Made by a program: the position numbers and the translations under genes
Notes under the pieces: model-generated
The model's database searches: none
Seen by the model: only the letters and a program-made list of their open reading frames with translations
What the model was told of the DNA's origin: nothing
Assembly: GCF_015223195.1 (NCBI RefSeq)
Contig: NZ_JADFUA010000007.1
Location: 1 to 64,000 of the forward strand
DNA length: 64,000 nucleotides
Direction of reading: 5' to 3'
Origin: Chitinilyticum piscinae
GTDB taxonomy: Bacteria > Pseudomonadota > Gammaproteobacteria > Burkholderiales > Chitinibacteraceae
In this document: piece after piece, positions 44,197 through 53,368 of the stretch
Layout: the number at the start of each line of letters is the position of its first letter
How positions within the stretch are numbered: the first letter of the stretch is position 1

Positions 44197-45489
44197 ATGG
44201 ATCGAGGCTTTTTCACTATTCTGGGCGCGCAGTTCCTGTCTGCGCTGGCCGATAATGCGCTGTTCTTCGCTGCCCTTGCCTTGCTGAAGGAACAGCACGC
44301 ACCGGAATGGCATCTCTCGATGCTGCTGTGGTGCTTCACCGTCTCCTACGTCGTACTGGCCCCCTTTGCCGGATCGTTTGCCGATTCGATGCACAAGGGT
44401 CGCGCCATGATGATCTGCAATGGCATCAAGCTGGGCGGCTGTGTGCTGATGCTGGCCGGCGCACCGCCGATTCTGGCTTACGCGATGGTCGGTTTCGGCG
44501 CCGCCGCGTATTCGCCGGCCAAGTACGGCATCATTACCGAATACCTGCCCCACGACAAACTGGTTGCCGCCAATGGCTGGCTCGAGGGAGCAACGGTTGG
44601 GGCCATCATTTTCGGCACGCTTTTGGGTGGCATGCTCGCCAGCCACACCGTCGATGCCTGGCTGCAAGGCACACTGATCGGCAGCCATTTCTCCGTTGCC
44701 GAGTTCGCGATTGCCGTCATCGTGCTGCTGTATCTGGCGGCGGCCTGGCTCAATCTCTACGTTCCGCAACTCAACGTCGTTCTCAAACCCCTGTCACTGC
44801 GCCCCAGCAAGCTGGTGGCCGAGTTCTGGCATTGCGTCAAACGCCTCTGGCAGGACCCGCAAGGTCAGCTCTCGCTGGGGGTGACCACGCTATTCTGGGG
44901 CGCTGGCGCGACCATGCGGCTGGTGGTACTCAACTGGGCGGTAATCTGGCTGACACTGACCATGCAACAAGCCACCCAGCTCGTTGCCATTGTCGCGGTC
45001 GGTATCGCGGCTGGCGCCGTGCTTGCCGGCCACTACATTCCGCTCAAGCGTGCCTTCAGGGTGCTGCCGGCGGGCATCGCCATGGGCGTGGTCGTGATCT
45101 CGATGCTGTTTGTCAACCAGTACTGGCTGGCAGCGTTACTGATGTTCATCGTCGGGGTGCTGTCGGGCTTCTTTGTGGTACCGCTCAACGCCATGCTGCA
45201 ACACCGCGGGCATATGCTGATGGGAGCGGGCCATTCGATTGCCGTGCAGAACTTCAACGAGAATCTTGGCATTCTGGTCATGGTGGGCCTGCACATGCTG
45301 CTGGTGAAATTCTTCAGCAGCCCCGTTCCCGTCGATGCACCGGAAGTCATCCACACGGTTTTCCGGGCCAGCGGCCTACCGCCGATGCATGCCATCATCA
45401 TCGGCTTCGGGCTGTTTGTCGCCCTGACCATGATCTATATCCAGCGCCGCTACCGGCGCGGTGTTGCTGCGGGAATCATGCATGACTGA
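44197..45489 (+). CDS. lplT: Lysophospholipid transporter LplT
   Basis: A 430-residue major facilitator protein with about 12 helices. It starts MDRGFFTILGAQFLSALADNAL as in LplT, which flips lysophospholipids across the inner membrane for re-acylation by Aas. No aas gene follows. Instead its stop overlaps the start of an RND membrane-fusion gene by 8 bases, so the three genes probably form an operon. Confidence 0.9.
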   Translation: MDRGFFTILGAQFLSALADNALFFAALALLKEQHAPEWHLSMLLWCFTVSYVVLAPFAGSFADSMHKGRAMMICNGIKLGGCVLMLAGAPPILAYAMVGFGAAAYSPAKYGIITEYLPHDKLVAANGWLEGATVGAIIFGTLLGGMLASHTVDAWLQGTLIGSHFSVAEFAIAVIVLLYLAAAWLNLYVPQLNVVLKPLSLRPSKLVAEFWHCVKRLWQDPQGQLSLGVTTLFWGAGATMRLVVLNWAVIWLTLTMQQATQLVAIVAVGIAAGAVLAGHYIPLKRAFRVLPAGIAMGVVVISMLFVNQYWLAALLMFIVGVLSGFFVVPLNAMLQHRGHMLMGAGHSIAVQNFNENLGILVMVGLHMLLVKFFSSPVPVDAPEVIHTVFRASGLPPMHAIIIGFGLFVALTMIYIQRRYRRGVAAGIMHD

Positions 45490-46630
45490 CAGGAAGTATT
45501 TCCTCCCTGCCGCGGCCAGCCTAGTGCTGGCCTTTTCACTGACAGCCTGCCAGAAAGCAGCCGAAACCGACGGCAAGAAAACCCGCCCCCCGGCACTGGT
45601 CAGCGCTGTCACGGCGGAAAAGCGCGACTTGCCGGTACTGCTGGCCGCAGAAGGACATATCGCTGCACTGAATACGGTCGAAATCCGGCCGCAGCTCACC
45701 AGCATCATCCGCGACATCCATTTCCGCGAAGGCGACATGATCAAAGCGGGGCAACTGCTCTTCACCCTGGATGCCGCAGACGACCAGGCCTCACTCAGCC
45801 GAGCCCAGGCGCAGGCGAAACAGGTCAAGGCACAACTGGTGGAGGCCGACAAGAATCTCAAGCGCGCCCGCGAGCTGGCTGCGGCGAAATTCCTGTCCGA
45901 TAGCGCCGTCGATACCGCCGCGAGCAAGCTTGATGCGCTGCAAGCCCAGCTGGCGGCGGCCAGTGCCGATGTCGCGGCGGCCCAGGTAAAGGTCGGCTAC
46001 ACCCGCATCACTGCCCCCATGGCCGGCAAAGCCGGTCGGGTCGATGTGCATCCGGGCTCACTCGCACAACAGAATGCGGCTACCGCGCTGGTTACCATTA
46101 CCCAGCTTGACCCGCTATCGGTCGAGTTTTCGCTACCGGAGCGCGATCTGACCACAGTACTGGCTGCCCGTGAACAGGGCCAGGTCAGCGTCGTAGTCAC
46201 GCCGCAGGGTGGCCAGCCGCGCAACGGCGCACTCAGTTTCATCGACAATACGGTCGATCGGGCCACCGGCACCATCCGCATGAAAGCGACCCTGCCCAAT
46301 CACGACCAGCGTTTCTGGCCGGGACAATTCGTCCGGGTCAGCGTCACCGCCGGTATAACCCCGCACGCCGTCGTCCTGCCAGCCGAAGCGGTCCAGACCG
46401 GACCGGACGGCCGTTTTGTCTACCAAATTGCCGGCAACAACACGGTAAGCACTAGACCTGTGACGCTCTTGCGCCTGCAGGACAGGCTGGCCATCATTGA
46501 CGGACTGCAAGGCGGGGAAAAAGTCGTGCGGGATGGAGGGCAGAACCTGCGCCCCGGCAGTGAAGTACGCATCGCCAGCAAACCGGCCAAAGCCTCGCAG
46601 GCAAGACACGCCTCCGCCAGCGGGGAATAA
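45482..46630 (+). CDS. RND efflux periplasmic adaptor (membrane-fusion) lipoprotein
   Basis: A 382-residue adaptor of the AcrA/MdtA type: lipobox SLTAC, a barrel-sandwich (lipoyl-like) domain with a coiled hairpin (about 60-190), and beta-barrel and membrane-proximal domains (about 190-370). It links the inner-membrane RND pump to an outer-membrane channel. The ATG at 45482 overlaps lplT; an earlier start at 45461 gives no proper signal peptide. The pump gene follows after 3 bases. Confidence 0.9.
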   Translation: MTDRKYFLPAAASLVLAFSLTACQKAAETDGKKTRPPALVSAVTAEKRDLPVLLAAEGHIAALNTVEIRPQLTSIIRDIHFREGDMIKAGQLLFTLDAADDQASLSRAQAQAKQVKAQLVEADKNLKRARELAAAKFLSDSAVDTAASKLDALQAQLAAASADVAAAQVKVGYTRITAPMAGKAGRVDVHPGSLAQQNAATALVTITQLDPLSVEFSLPERDLTTVLAAREQGQVSVVVTPQGGQPRNGALSFIDNTVDRATGTIRMKATLPNHDQRFWPGQFVRVSVTAGITPHAVVLPAEAVQTGPDGRFVYQIAGNNTVSTRPVTLLRLQDRLAIIDGLQGGEKVVRDGGQNLRPGSEVRIASKPAKASQARHASASGE

Positions 46631-46633
46631 GCC

Positions 46634-49600
46634 ATGAATCTCTCCGCATTGTGCATGCAGCGTCCGGTTGCCACGATCCTGTTCTGGCTGTCGATCAGCA
46701 TTGCCGGTTTGCTGGCCTGGTTCAAGCTGCCGATTGCCGCGCTGCCAACGTATGACACGCCGACCATCAGTGTATCGGCCAGCCTGCCCGGTGCCAGCCC
46801 GGAAACCATGGCGACGTCGGTGGCCACGCCACTGGAGAAACAGTTCTCGACCATCCCCGGCTTGGCGCTGATTACCTCGTCCAGCACCCAGGGCAGCGCC
46901 TCGATCACGCTGGAATTCGAACCTGACCGCAATATCGACGCCGCCGCCGCCGATGTGCAGGCGGCACTGTTCCGCGCCAGCCGCTCGCTGCCGGACGACA
47001 TGACCAGCCCGCCGTCGTATCGCAAGGTGAATCCGGCCGATGCCCCCATCCTTCTGATCGCACTGAATTCCCCTTCGCTGAGCCTCGCCGAGCTCAACGA
47101 TTATTCCGACAATCTGATTGCCCCTTCGCTCTCGACCATCAATGGCGTAGCCCAAGTGCAGATCTACGGGCAGAAGCGCTATGCCGTGCGGATCCAGGTA
47201 CGCCCCGACCGCATGGCAGCGCTCAATATCACGCTCGACGAGCTTTCAAAAGCGCTGAAAACCGCCAATGCCAACACGCCAATCGGACAGCTTGATGGCG
47301 CACGGCAGACGCTGGCGCTGGAAACCGGCAGTGATCTGCTCAAGGCCGCCGATTTCGGCAAGCTCATCGTCACCAGCCGCGACGGCCTGCCGGTGCGCCT
47401 GTCCGACATCGCGCAAGTCGAGGACAGCGTGGAAAACATCAAGAGCGCCAGCTGGATCAATGGCGAGCGCTCGATCATTCTGGCCATCCAGCGCCAGCCC
47501 GGTGCCAATACGGTGGCCACCGTCGATGCCATCCGCGCGATGCTGCCGCGGTTGAAGGAGCAGATGCCGGCTTCGGTGGAGATACGCGAAGTGAATGACC
47601 GCTCGGCATCCATCCGCGAAGCGATTCACGACGTGAACCTCACGCTGCTACTGACAATCGCGCTGGTCATTCTGGTCATCCTGATGTTCCTGCGCCGCCT
47701 CTCGGCAACGCTGATCCCCGCGATCAGCCTGCCGATTTCGCTGCTGGGCACCTTTGCGCTGATGTACTGGCTGGGGTTCAGCCTGAACAACATCTCGCTC
47801 ATGGGGCTGACCATCGCGGTCGGTCTGGTCGTCGACGATGCCATCGTGGTGCTGGAAAACATCATGCGCCATGTCGAGGAGGGCATGCCGGTACGTCAGG
47901 CCGCGCTGCTGGGTGCGCGCGAAGTCGGCTTTACGGTGATCTCGATTTCGGTATCTCTGGTCGCCGTGTTCATCCCGATTTTCTTCATGCCAGGCACGAT
48001 CGGGCTGCTGTTTCACGAATTCGCGTGGGTCGTATCGCTGGCGATCCTGACCTCGGCCGTCGTCTCGCTCACCCTGATTCCGCTGATGGTGCCCCGCTTT
48101 GTGCGGGAACATGACCAGGAAATCATGCAGGCGCCGCCTGCATGGAGCCGCTGGTTCGAGCGCGGCTTCTCCACTTTGCTTGAAGCCTACAGCCGCACGC
48201 TGGATCGCGCGCTGCAGCACCGCAAAGTGGTGCTGCTGGTGGCACTGGCGACCTTCGGCCTGACCGGCTGGCTGTATGTCAGCTCACCCAAGGGTTTTTT
48301 CCCGCAGGAAGACATCGGCCAGATCCAGGCCACCATCCAGGGCCCCGAGGATATTTCCTACGACAACCTGCGCGATAAGCTGCAGCGCATCGCCAAACGC
48401 GTCGAAGAAAACCCCAATGTCGCCTTTGTCGCCGCCAGTATCGGTAGCGGCAACAGCGCGCGGCTGTTCATTACCCTCAAACCCCGCCAGCAGCGCGCCG
48501 AAATGGAAGGAGTGCTGGCCAGCCTGCGCAAGGACACCGGCGCAGTGCCAGGCGTGAGCGCATTCTTCCGCCCGACGCAAAACCTGAGCATCGGCGGGCG
48601 TTCGAGCAACAGCAAATACCAGTACACCCTGCAATCCGTAAACCCGCAGGAGCTCGACGTCTGGGTTGATAAATTGCAGCGCCAGCTGCGCGAGAGCCAT
48701 GCCATCACCGACATCAGCTCGGATGCGCAAAAACGCGGCCTGCAGGCCAGACTGGCCATCGACCGCGACAAGGCAGCATTGCTCGGCGTGGACATGCAGA
48801 CGCTACGCGACACGCTCTACGCCGCCTATGGCGGGCGCAAGGTCAGCACCATTTACGCGCCACAGGACAGCTATTCGGTGATTCTGGAGCTCAATGACGA
48901 TGACCGCCGCGACGAAAGCGACCTGACGCGCCTGCAGATCCGCAGCAATAGCGGTGCGCTGGTACCGCTGTCGGCCTTCGTGAAGGTCGACCGGGTGGTC
49001 GCGGCTACGGCAGTCAACCATCAGGGCCAGCTGCCGGCAATCACGCTGTCGTTCAATCTGGCTGCGAATGCGTCGCTGTCGGACGCCGCGCGCGACATCC
49101 GGCAGGCGGGTGAAGCCATCGGCCTGCCCACACATGTTTTTGGTGCGTTCGCTGGCGAAGCCGCGCTTTACCAGTCTTCGCAGACCAGCCAGCTGTGGCT
49201 GATCGCCATTGCCATTGCGGTGATCTACGTGATTCTCGGCATGCTCTACGAGAGCTGGATCCACCCGGTTACCATCTTGCTGGGCATTCCCTCCGCGGCA
49301 GTCGGTGCCCTGCTGGCGCTGCGGCTCACCGGCCTGGAAGTCAGCTTCATCGCCATGATCGGCATTCTGCTGCTGGTGGGGATCGTGAAGAAGAACGCGA
49401 TCATGATGATCGACTTTGCACTGGAGGCGCAGCGCGCTGGCAGCTCGCCACGGGACGCCATCCGTGACGCCTGCGTGAAGCGCTTCCGCCCGATCATGAT
49501 GACGACGCTGGCCGCCATCATGGGCGCTCTGCCGATTGCGCTGGGCATCGGCGCCGGTGCCGAGCTGCGCATGCCGCTGGGCGTCAGCGTGGTCGGCGGG

Positions 49601-49693
49601 CTGATCTTCTCGCAGTTGATCACGCTGTACATCACACCCGTGATCTATCTGACTTTTGACCGGCTGGCGCATACCCGCCGCATTGCTCTGTAA
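46634..49693 (+). CDS. RND (HAE-1) multidrug efflux pump inner-membrane subunit
   Basis: A 1019-residue AcrB/MdtB-type pump with 12 helices and two large periplasmic loops. RND signatures are seen: the N-terminal FARRPVATILFWLSI-type start (here MQRPVATILFWLS), GLTIAVGLVVDDAIVVLEN in helix 4 with the proton-relay Asp pair, and GILLLVGIVKKNAIMMIDFAL in helix 10-11. It uses the proton gradient to export toxic compounds. No TolC-like gene follows, so the channel is encoded elsewhere. Confidence 0.93.
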   Translation: MNLSALCMQRPVATILFWLSISIAGLLAWFKLPIAALPTYDTPTISVSASLPGASPETMATSVATPLEKQFSTIPGLALITSSSTQGSASITLEFEPDRNIDAAAADVQAALFRASRSLPDDMTSPPSYRKVNPADAPILLIALNSPSLSLAELNDYSDNLIAPSLSTINGVAQVQIYGQKRYAVRIQVRPDRMAALNITLDELSKALKTANANTPIGQLDGARQTLALETGSDLLKAADFGKLIVTSRDGLPVRLSDIAQVEDSVENIKSASWINGERSIILAIQRQPGANTVATVDAIRAMLPRLKEQMPASVEIREVNDRSASIREAIHDVNLTLLLTIALVILVILMFLRRLSATLIPAISLPISLLGTFALMYWLGFSLNNISLMGLTIAVGLVVDDAIVVLENIMRHVEEGMPVRQAALLGAREVGFTVISISVSLVAVFIPIFFMPGTIGLLFHEFAWVVSLAILTSAVVSLTLIPLMVPRFVREHDQEIMQAPPAWSRWFERGFSTLLEAYSRTLDRALQHRKVVLLVALATFGLTGWLYVSSPKGFFPQEDIGQIQATIQGPEDISYDNLRDKLQRIAKRVEENPNVAFVAASIGSGNSARLFITLKPRQQRAEMEGVLASLRKDTGAVPGVSAFFRPTQNLSIGGRSSNSKYQYTLQSVNPQELDVWVDKLQRQLRESHAITDISSDAQKRGLQARLAIDRDKAALLGVDMQTLRDTLYAAYGGRKVSTIYAPQDSYSVILELNDDDRRDESDLTRLQIRSNSGALVPLSAFVKVDRVVAATAVNHQGQLPAITLSFNLAANASLSDAARDIRQAGEAIGLPTHVFGAFAGEAALYQSSQTSQLWLIAIAIAVIYVILGMLYESWIHPVTILLGIPSAAVGALLALRLTGLEVSFIAMIGILLLVGIVKKNAIMMIDFALEAQRAGSSPRDAIRDACVKRFRPIMMTTLAAIMGALPIALGIGAGAELRMPLGVSVVGGLIFSQLITLYITPVIYLTFDRLAHTRRIAL

Positions 49694-49702
49694 TACCCCA
49701 AC

Positions 49703-49751
49703 ACCCATAAGCCCGAATCCTTTTCATTAAAAAGAATTCGGGCTTATACCC
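49703..49751. repeat. 49-bp intergenic element, copy 10 (also a hairpin terminator)
   Basis: Starts ACCCAT, ends ATACCC, 49 bases. AGCCCGAAT and ATTCGGGCT with CTTTT/AAAAAG inside give a long near-perfect stem that can terminate both the pump gene and the convergent FKBP gene. It begins 9 bases after the pump stop. Confidence 0.75.
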
Positions 49752-49756
49752 ATCAA

Positions 49757-50098
49757 TCACTCGTCGCGTGTCAGCACTTCCAGCAACTCGATTTCGAAAA
49801 TCAGATCGGAATTCGGCTTGATGTGCTCGCCGATCTGCCGCTCGCCGTAGGCCAGTGCGGCCGGTACCAGCAGTTTGCGGCGCCCCCCGACCTTCATGCC
49901 CATCATGCCCAGATCCCAGCCCTTGATGACGCGGCCGGAGCCGATCACGCACTGAAAGGGTTTCCCACGACGGTGCGAGGAGTCGAATTCCGTGCCGTCT
50001 TCCAGCCAGCCGGTGTAATGCGCGGTAATCAGTGCGCCCTTGACGCAGGCCTTGCCCTCGCCTTCGACCAGATCAATCAGCTCCAGTGTTTCAATCAT
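49757..50098 (-). CDS. FKBP-type peptidyl-prolyl cis-trans isomerase
   Basis: A 113-residue single-domain FKBP (GALITAHYTGWLEDGTEFDSS, VIKGWDLGMMGMKVGGRRKL, YGERQIGEHIKPNSDLIFE). Cytoplasmic, without a signal peptide. It helps protein folding at proline bonds. The start lies 22 bases from the end of the SafE-like gene, probably one transcript. Confidence 0.93.
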   Translation of the reverse strand: MIETLELIDLVEGEGKACVKGALITAHYTGWLEDGTEFDSSHRRGKPFQCVIGSGRVIKGWDLGMMGMKVGGRRKLLVPAALAYGERQIGEHIKPNSDLIFEIELLEVLTRDE

Positions 50099-50120
50099 TG
50101 CAATCTCGCTTTTGTTTCCA

Positions 50121-50795
50121 TCAAATCAGAATTCCGGCAGGCAGCATCGCCAGCAAACGCCACAGCCCCAGCGCCACCAGCAGCCCGCCGCAGAGCTGCC
50201 GCCACAAGGGGCGACGCAAGGCGCCGGCAAGCCAGCTGCCCGCACCGCCGATCAGCAGCAGATTGGGCAGAGTACCCAGCCCGAAAGCCAGCATGACCCC
50301 GGCACCAGTCAGCGGACTGGCGCTGGCCAGCGCGGACAGGCTGGCGGTATAGACCAAGCCACAGGGCATCCAGCCCCACAGCAGGCCTACCGTCAGGCTT
50401 TGCCCCAGATGGCGTACCGGCAGCAGGGTGCGCAATCGCGGCTGGATGTGTCGCCACACCGGCGCCCCCAGCTTTTCCAGTCGCAACAGCCAGGCATTCC
50501 AGCCGGCAACATAGCAGCCCATCAGGATCAGCAGCAGATTGGCCAGCACATACAGCACCTGCTTCAGACCCTGGAGTATACCGATGGAGGCAAACGATGC
50601 CAGAGCCCCCAGCAACATACCAATCAGCGTATAACCGGCGATCCGCCCGATATTGAACGCCAGCTGATGTCGCCAGCGCGAGCCGGCCGGCAGGTTCAGA
50701 CTGAAAGCCGTGACCACGCCGCCGCACATGCCCAGACAGTGCCCGCCGCCCAAAAGGCCGGCCAGAAACAGCGCAAGGAAGTTTAGTTCGGGCAT
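50121..50795 (-). CDS. Sulfite exporter TauE/SafE-like (urease accessory UreH-type) membrane protein
   Basis: A 224-residue membrane protein with about six helices and the motif GGGHCLGMCGG in helix 1 and GWMPCGLVYTA later. The Cys-containing motifs are typical of the DsbD/UreH-2-like SafE group found next to cytochrome cbb3 oxidase, fnr and hemN genes and thought to handle copper or thiols. The start at 50795 (MPELNFLAL) avoids an unrelated N-terminal extension to 50879. Confidence 0.8.
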   Translation of the reverse strand: MPELNFLALFLAGLLGGGHCLGMCGGVVTAFSLNLPAGSRWRHQLAFNIGRIAGYTLIGMLLGALASFASIGILQGLKQVLYVLANLLLILMGCYVAGWNAWLLRLEKLGAPVWRHIQPRLRTLLPVRHLGQSLTVGLLWGWMPCGLVYTASLSALASASPLTGAGVMLAFGLGTLPNLLLIGGAGSWLAGALRRPLWRQLCGGLLVALGLWRLLAMLPAGILI

Positions 50796-50984
50796 CCCAG
50801 ACCTGTAAAAATGCTGCGGGGCACGACGGTGATCCGCCCTGCCCCGTGGATACGGATTGCTGCGCAGGCAGCTAGCCATGAGTTGAAAAAGTCGGTTTTT
50901 CCTCTGACATCAAGCACCGGACAAAGCACGGCGCGATGCACTCACTGAAAAATCAACGACTTATTTTTTGCTTTTCATACATTT

Positions 50985-51035
50985 CTCCCGGCTTTGCCGG
51001 GAAAAATGGATCGCAGGCTGTTTTTCAACAGCCTG
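50985..51035 (-). terminator. Two hairpins downstream of hemN
   Basis: CAGGCTGTT (51014-51022), loop TTTC and AACAGCCTG (51027-51035) form the first stem behind hemN. CCCGGC/GCCGGG with an A/T tail (50985-51005) forms a second. The remaining bases to 50796 contain no gene I can support. Confidence 0.6.
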
Positions 51036-51044
51036 CCAGGCCAC

Positions 51045-52454
51045 TCAGATCAGTTTCGAGTAGCGTGCCTGAGTTTGCCGCGTGCGCAGGTAGCGGTCAA
51101 ATACCATGGCGACCGAGCGCACCAGCAGGCGCCCGCGCGGCAGCACCCGCACAGCTTCGTCGGTGATTTCGACCAGCCCGTCATCGATGAACTGCTGCAA
51201 GAGGCCGAACTCCTCCTCGAAATAGCGCGGAAAATCGATCATGTAGCCGACTTCGAAAGGCTGGAAATACACCTCGAACTGGCACATCAGCGCCTGGATT
51301 ACCGCGCGCCGCAGCAGATCATCGGGCCCCAGATGCATGCCGCGCACGACCGGCAAATCACCGGCATCGAGCCGAGCATAGTAATCGTCCAGTTCCTTGG
51401 TGTTCTGGTTGTAACTCGCGCCAACCTTGCCGATGGCCGAGACCCCGAATGCCAGCAAATCACAATCGGCATGGGTGGAATAGCCCTGGAAATTGCGGTG
51501 CAGCCGGCCACGGCGCTGCGCGATGGTCAGCTCGTCGCTGGGCAGCGCAAAGTGGTCCATGCCGATAAACACGTAGCCCGCGTCTTCCAGCCGGGCAATG
51601 GCCATCTGCAGGATATCGAGCTTGGTTTCCGGACTGGGCAGCTCCGCAGCATTGATGCGTCGCTGCGGCATGAACCGCTCGGGCAGGTGCGCGTAGTTGT
51701 ACAGCGAAATGCGCTCGGGGCGCAGCTGGATCACCAGCTCCAGCGTGCGGGCAATGCTGTCGAGCGTTTGTTTGGGCAGACCATAGATCAGGTCGACGCT
51801 GACCGACTTGAAGCCGTACATGCGCGCGGCCTCGATGACCACGCGGGTTTCATCGTAACTCTGGATTCGGTTCACCGCCTCCTGCACGGCCGGTTCGAAA
51901 TCCTGAATACCGACACTCATGCGGTTGAAGCCCAGTTGCGCGAGCAGCTGCACGGTATCCATGCCGACCTTGCGCGGATCGATTTCGATCGAGAACTCGC
52001 CGCCCTGCTGCAGGTCAAAGCGCTGGCGGATGGCCGCCATCAGGCGTTCAAGCTGTTCATGGCTCAGAAAGGTGGGCGTGCCGCCACCAAAATGCAGCTG
52101 GCGCACCAGTCCCTTTTTCGGCAGCAGGTCGGCCTGCAGGTTGATTTCGCGGATCAGGTAGTCCAGGTACTGGTCGGCGCGGGACTTGTCCTTGGTAATG
52201 ACCTTGTTGCACGCACAGTAGTAACAGACGGTGTTGCAAAATGGCAGATGGAAATACAATGACAATGGCTTGGCTAGCGTGCCCGGTGCCCGCTGCTGCA
52301 GCACATGACGATATTCGGCGGGACCGAAGCCCGGGCCAAACCGGTCGGCGGTCGGATAGGAGGTATAGCGCGGGCCATTGCCGTCGTAACGGACAATCAG
52401 CTCGCGATCAAAAACCAGATGTTCGGTCTGGGCAGGGGGCAGTGGTAATGCCAT
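51045..52454 (-). CDS. hemN: Oxygen-independent coproporphyrinogen III oxidase
   Basis: A 469-residue radical SAM enzyme that turns coproporphyrinogen III into protoporphyrinogen IX without oxygen. The cluster Cys are in PFCNTVCYYCAC (about residues 73, 77, 80), and the N-terminal RYTSYPTADRF segment and the C-terminal HemN domain are present. It faces fnr across a 151-bp gap with an FNR box, which suits low-oxygen induction. Confidence 0.96.
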   Translation of the reverse strand: MALPLPPAQTEHLVFDRELIVRYDGNGPRYTSYPTADRFGPGFGPAEYRHVLQQRAPGTLAKPLSLYFHLPFCNTVCYYCACNKVITKDKSRADQYLDYLIREINLQADLLPKKGLVRQLHFGGGTPTFLSHEQLERLMAAIRQRFDLQQGGEFSIEIDPRKVGMDTVQLLAQLGFNRMSVGIQDFEPAVQEAVNRIQSYDETRVVIEAARMYGFKSVSVDLIYGLPKQTLDSIARTLELVIQLRPERISLYNYAHLPERFMPQRRINAAELPSPETKLDILQMAIARLEDAGYVFIGMDHFALPSDELTIAQRRGRLHRNFQGYSTHADCDLLAFGVSAIGKVGASYNQNTKELDDYYARLDAGDLPVVRGMHLGPDDLLRRAVIQALMCQFEVYFQPFEVGYMIDFPRYFEEEFGLLQQFIDDGLVEITDEAVRVLPRGRLLVRSVAMVFDRYLRTRQTQARYSKLI

Positions 52455-52533
52455 GGCACGCTCTTATGCTTTTAATGGGTAAGTCTTGCGCATTTTGTCG
52501 CGCGGAGAATGCAGCAATCCGCCCTATCCGAAC

Positions 52534-52547
52534 TTGACCTGAATCAA
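52534..52547. promoter_or_regulatory. FNR-binding site between hemN and fnr
   Basis: TTGACCTGAATCAA differs from the FNR consensus TTGAT-N4-ATCAA at one position. It is 80 bases from the hemN start and 58 bases from the fnr start, and can serve both. A likely fnr -10 (TATGAT) is at 52576-52581. Confidence 0.75.
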
Positions 52548-52605
52548 TTAAAATGGGTGTATCAAACCGATACCCTATGATCGACTAAGCCTTTCGGACT
52601 ACTCC

Positions 52606-53355
52606 ATGTCAATTCAATCGCCCATCCCCGTTCGTGACGTTTCCTTCCGGGGTTTGCGCCAATCGTGCTCCAACTGCAGCCTGCGCGAACTGTGCCTGCC
52701 CATCGGCCTGAACCAGGATGAACTGCGCCAGCTGGATACCATCATCGCCCAGGGGCGTCCGGTCAAACGGGGGGAGGCACTCTACCGCGCAGGCGAGCCT
52801 TTCCGTTCTTTGTACGCCGTGCGCCTGGGTTTCTTCAAGGCCAGCGTGATTTCCGAGGACGGCCGCGAGCAAGTTACCGGCTTTCACATGACCGGCGAGC
52901 TGCTGGGCATGGATGCCATCAGCACCGATTTCCACACCTGCGATGCGATTGCACTGGAAGACAGCGAAGTCTGCGAGCTGCCGTTTGCCGATATCGAGAC
53001 ACTGGCACGCGATGTGCCGGCACTGCAGCACCATCTGTACAAGGTGATGAGCCGCGAAATCGTCCGTGACCACGGGGTGATGCTGCTTCTGGGCAATATG
53101 AAGGCCGAAGAACGCCTGGCGGCTTTTCTGCTGAACCTGTCGCAGCGTTTCGCAGTTCGCGGCTATTCCTCATCGAGTTTCCACCTGCGCATGACCCGCG
53201 AGGAAATCGGCAGCTACCTGGGCCTGAAGCTGGAAACCGTCAGCCGTACGCTGTCGAAGTTCCAGGATCAGGGTTACATCAAGGTGCAGAACCGCCTGAT
53301 CGAGCTCGTCGATGTCGACAGCCTCAAGCGTCTGCTGAACAGCTGCCAAGGCTAA
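52606..53355 (+). CDS. fnr: FNR-type oxygen-sensing transcription regulator
   Basis: A 249-residue CRP/FNR regulator. Four Cys for an oxygen-labile 4Fe-4S cluster are at about 21, 24, 30 and 112 (CSNCSLRELC and FHTC). A cAMP-fold sensor domain, a dimerisation helix and a C-terminal helix-turn-helix with ETVSRTLSKF (Glu, Ser and Arg for TTGAT recognition) follow. It is an intact FNR rather than a CRP- or Dnr-type protein. The FNR box upstream suggests autoregulation. Confidence 0.96.
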   Translation: MSIQSPIPVRDVSFRGLRQSCSNCSLRELCLPIGLNQDELRQLDTIIAQGRPVKRGEALYRAGEPFRSLYAVRLGFFKASVISEDGREQVTGFHMTGELLGMDAISTDFHTCDAIALEDSEVCELPFADIETLARDVPALQHHLYKVMSREIVRDHGVMLLLGNMKAEERLAAFLLNLSQRFAVRGYSSSSFHLRMTREEIGSYLGLKLETVSRTLSKFQDQGYIKVQNRLIELVDVDSLKRLLNSCQG

Positions 53356-53368
53356 ACGGACCCCCGCC

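Noticed and set aside
52550-52575. Short palindrome GGGTGTATC...GATACCC before fnr as another 49-bp element
   Set aside because: Ends are only about 20 bases apart with no arms or centre; it does not fit the family.
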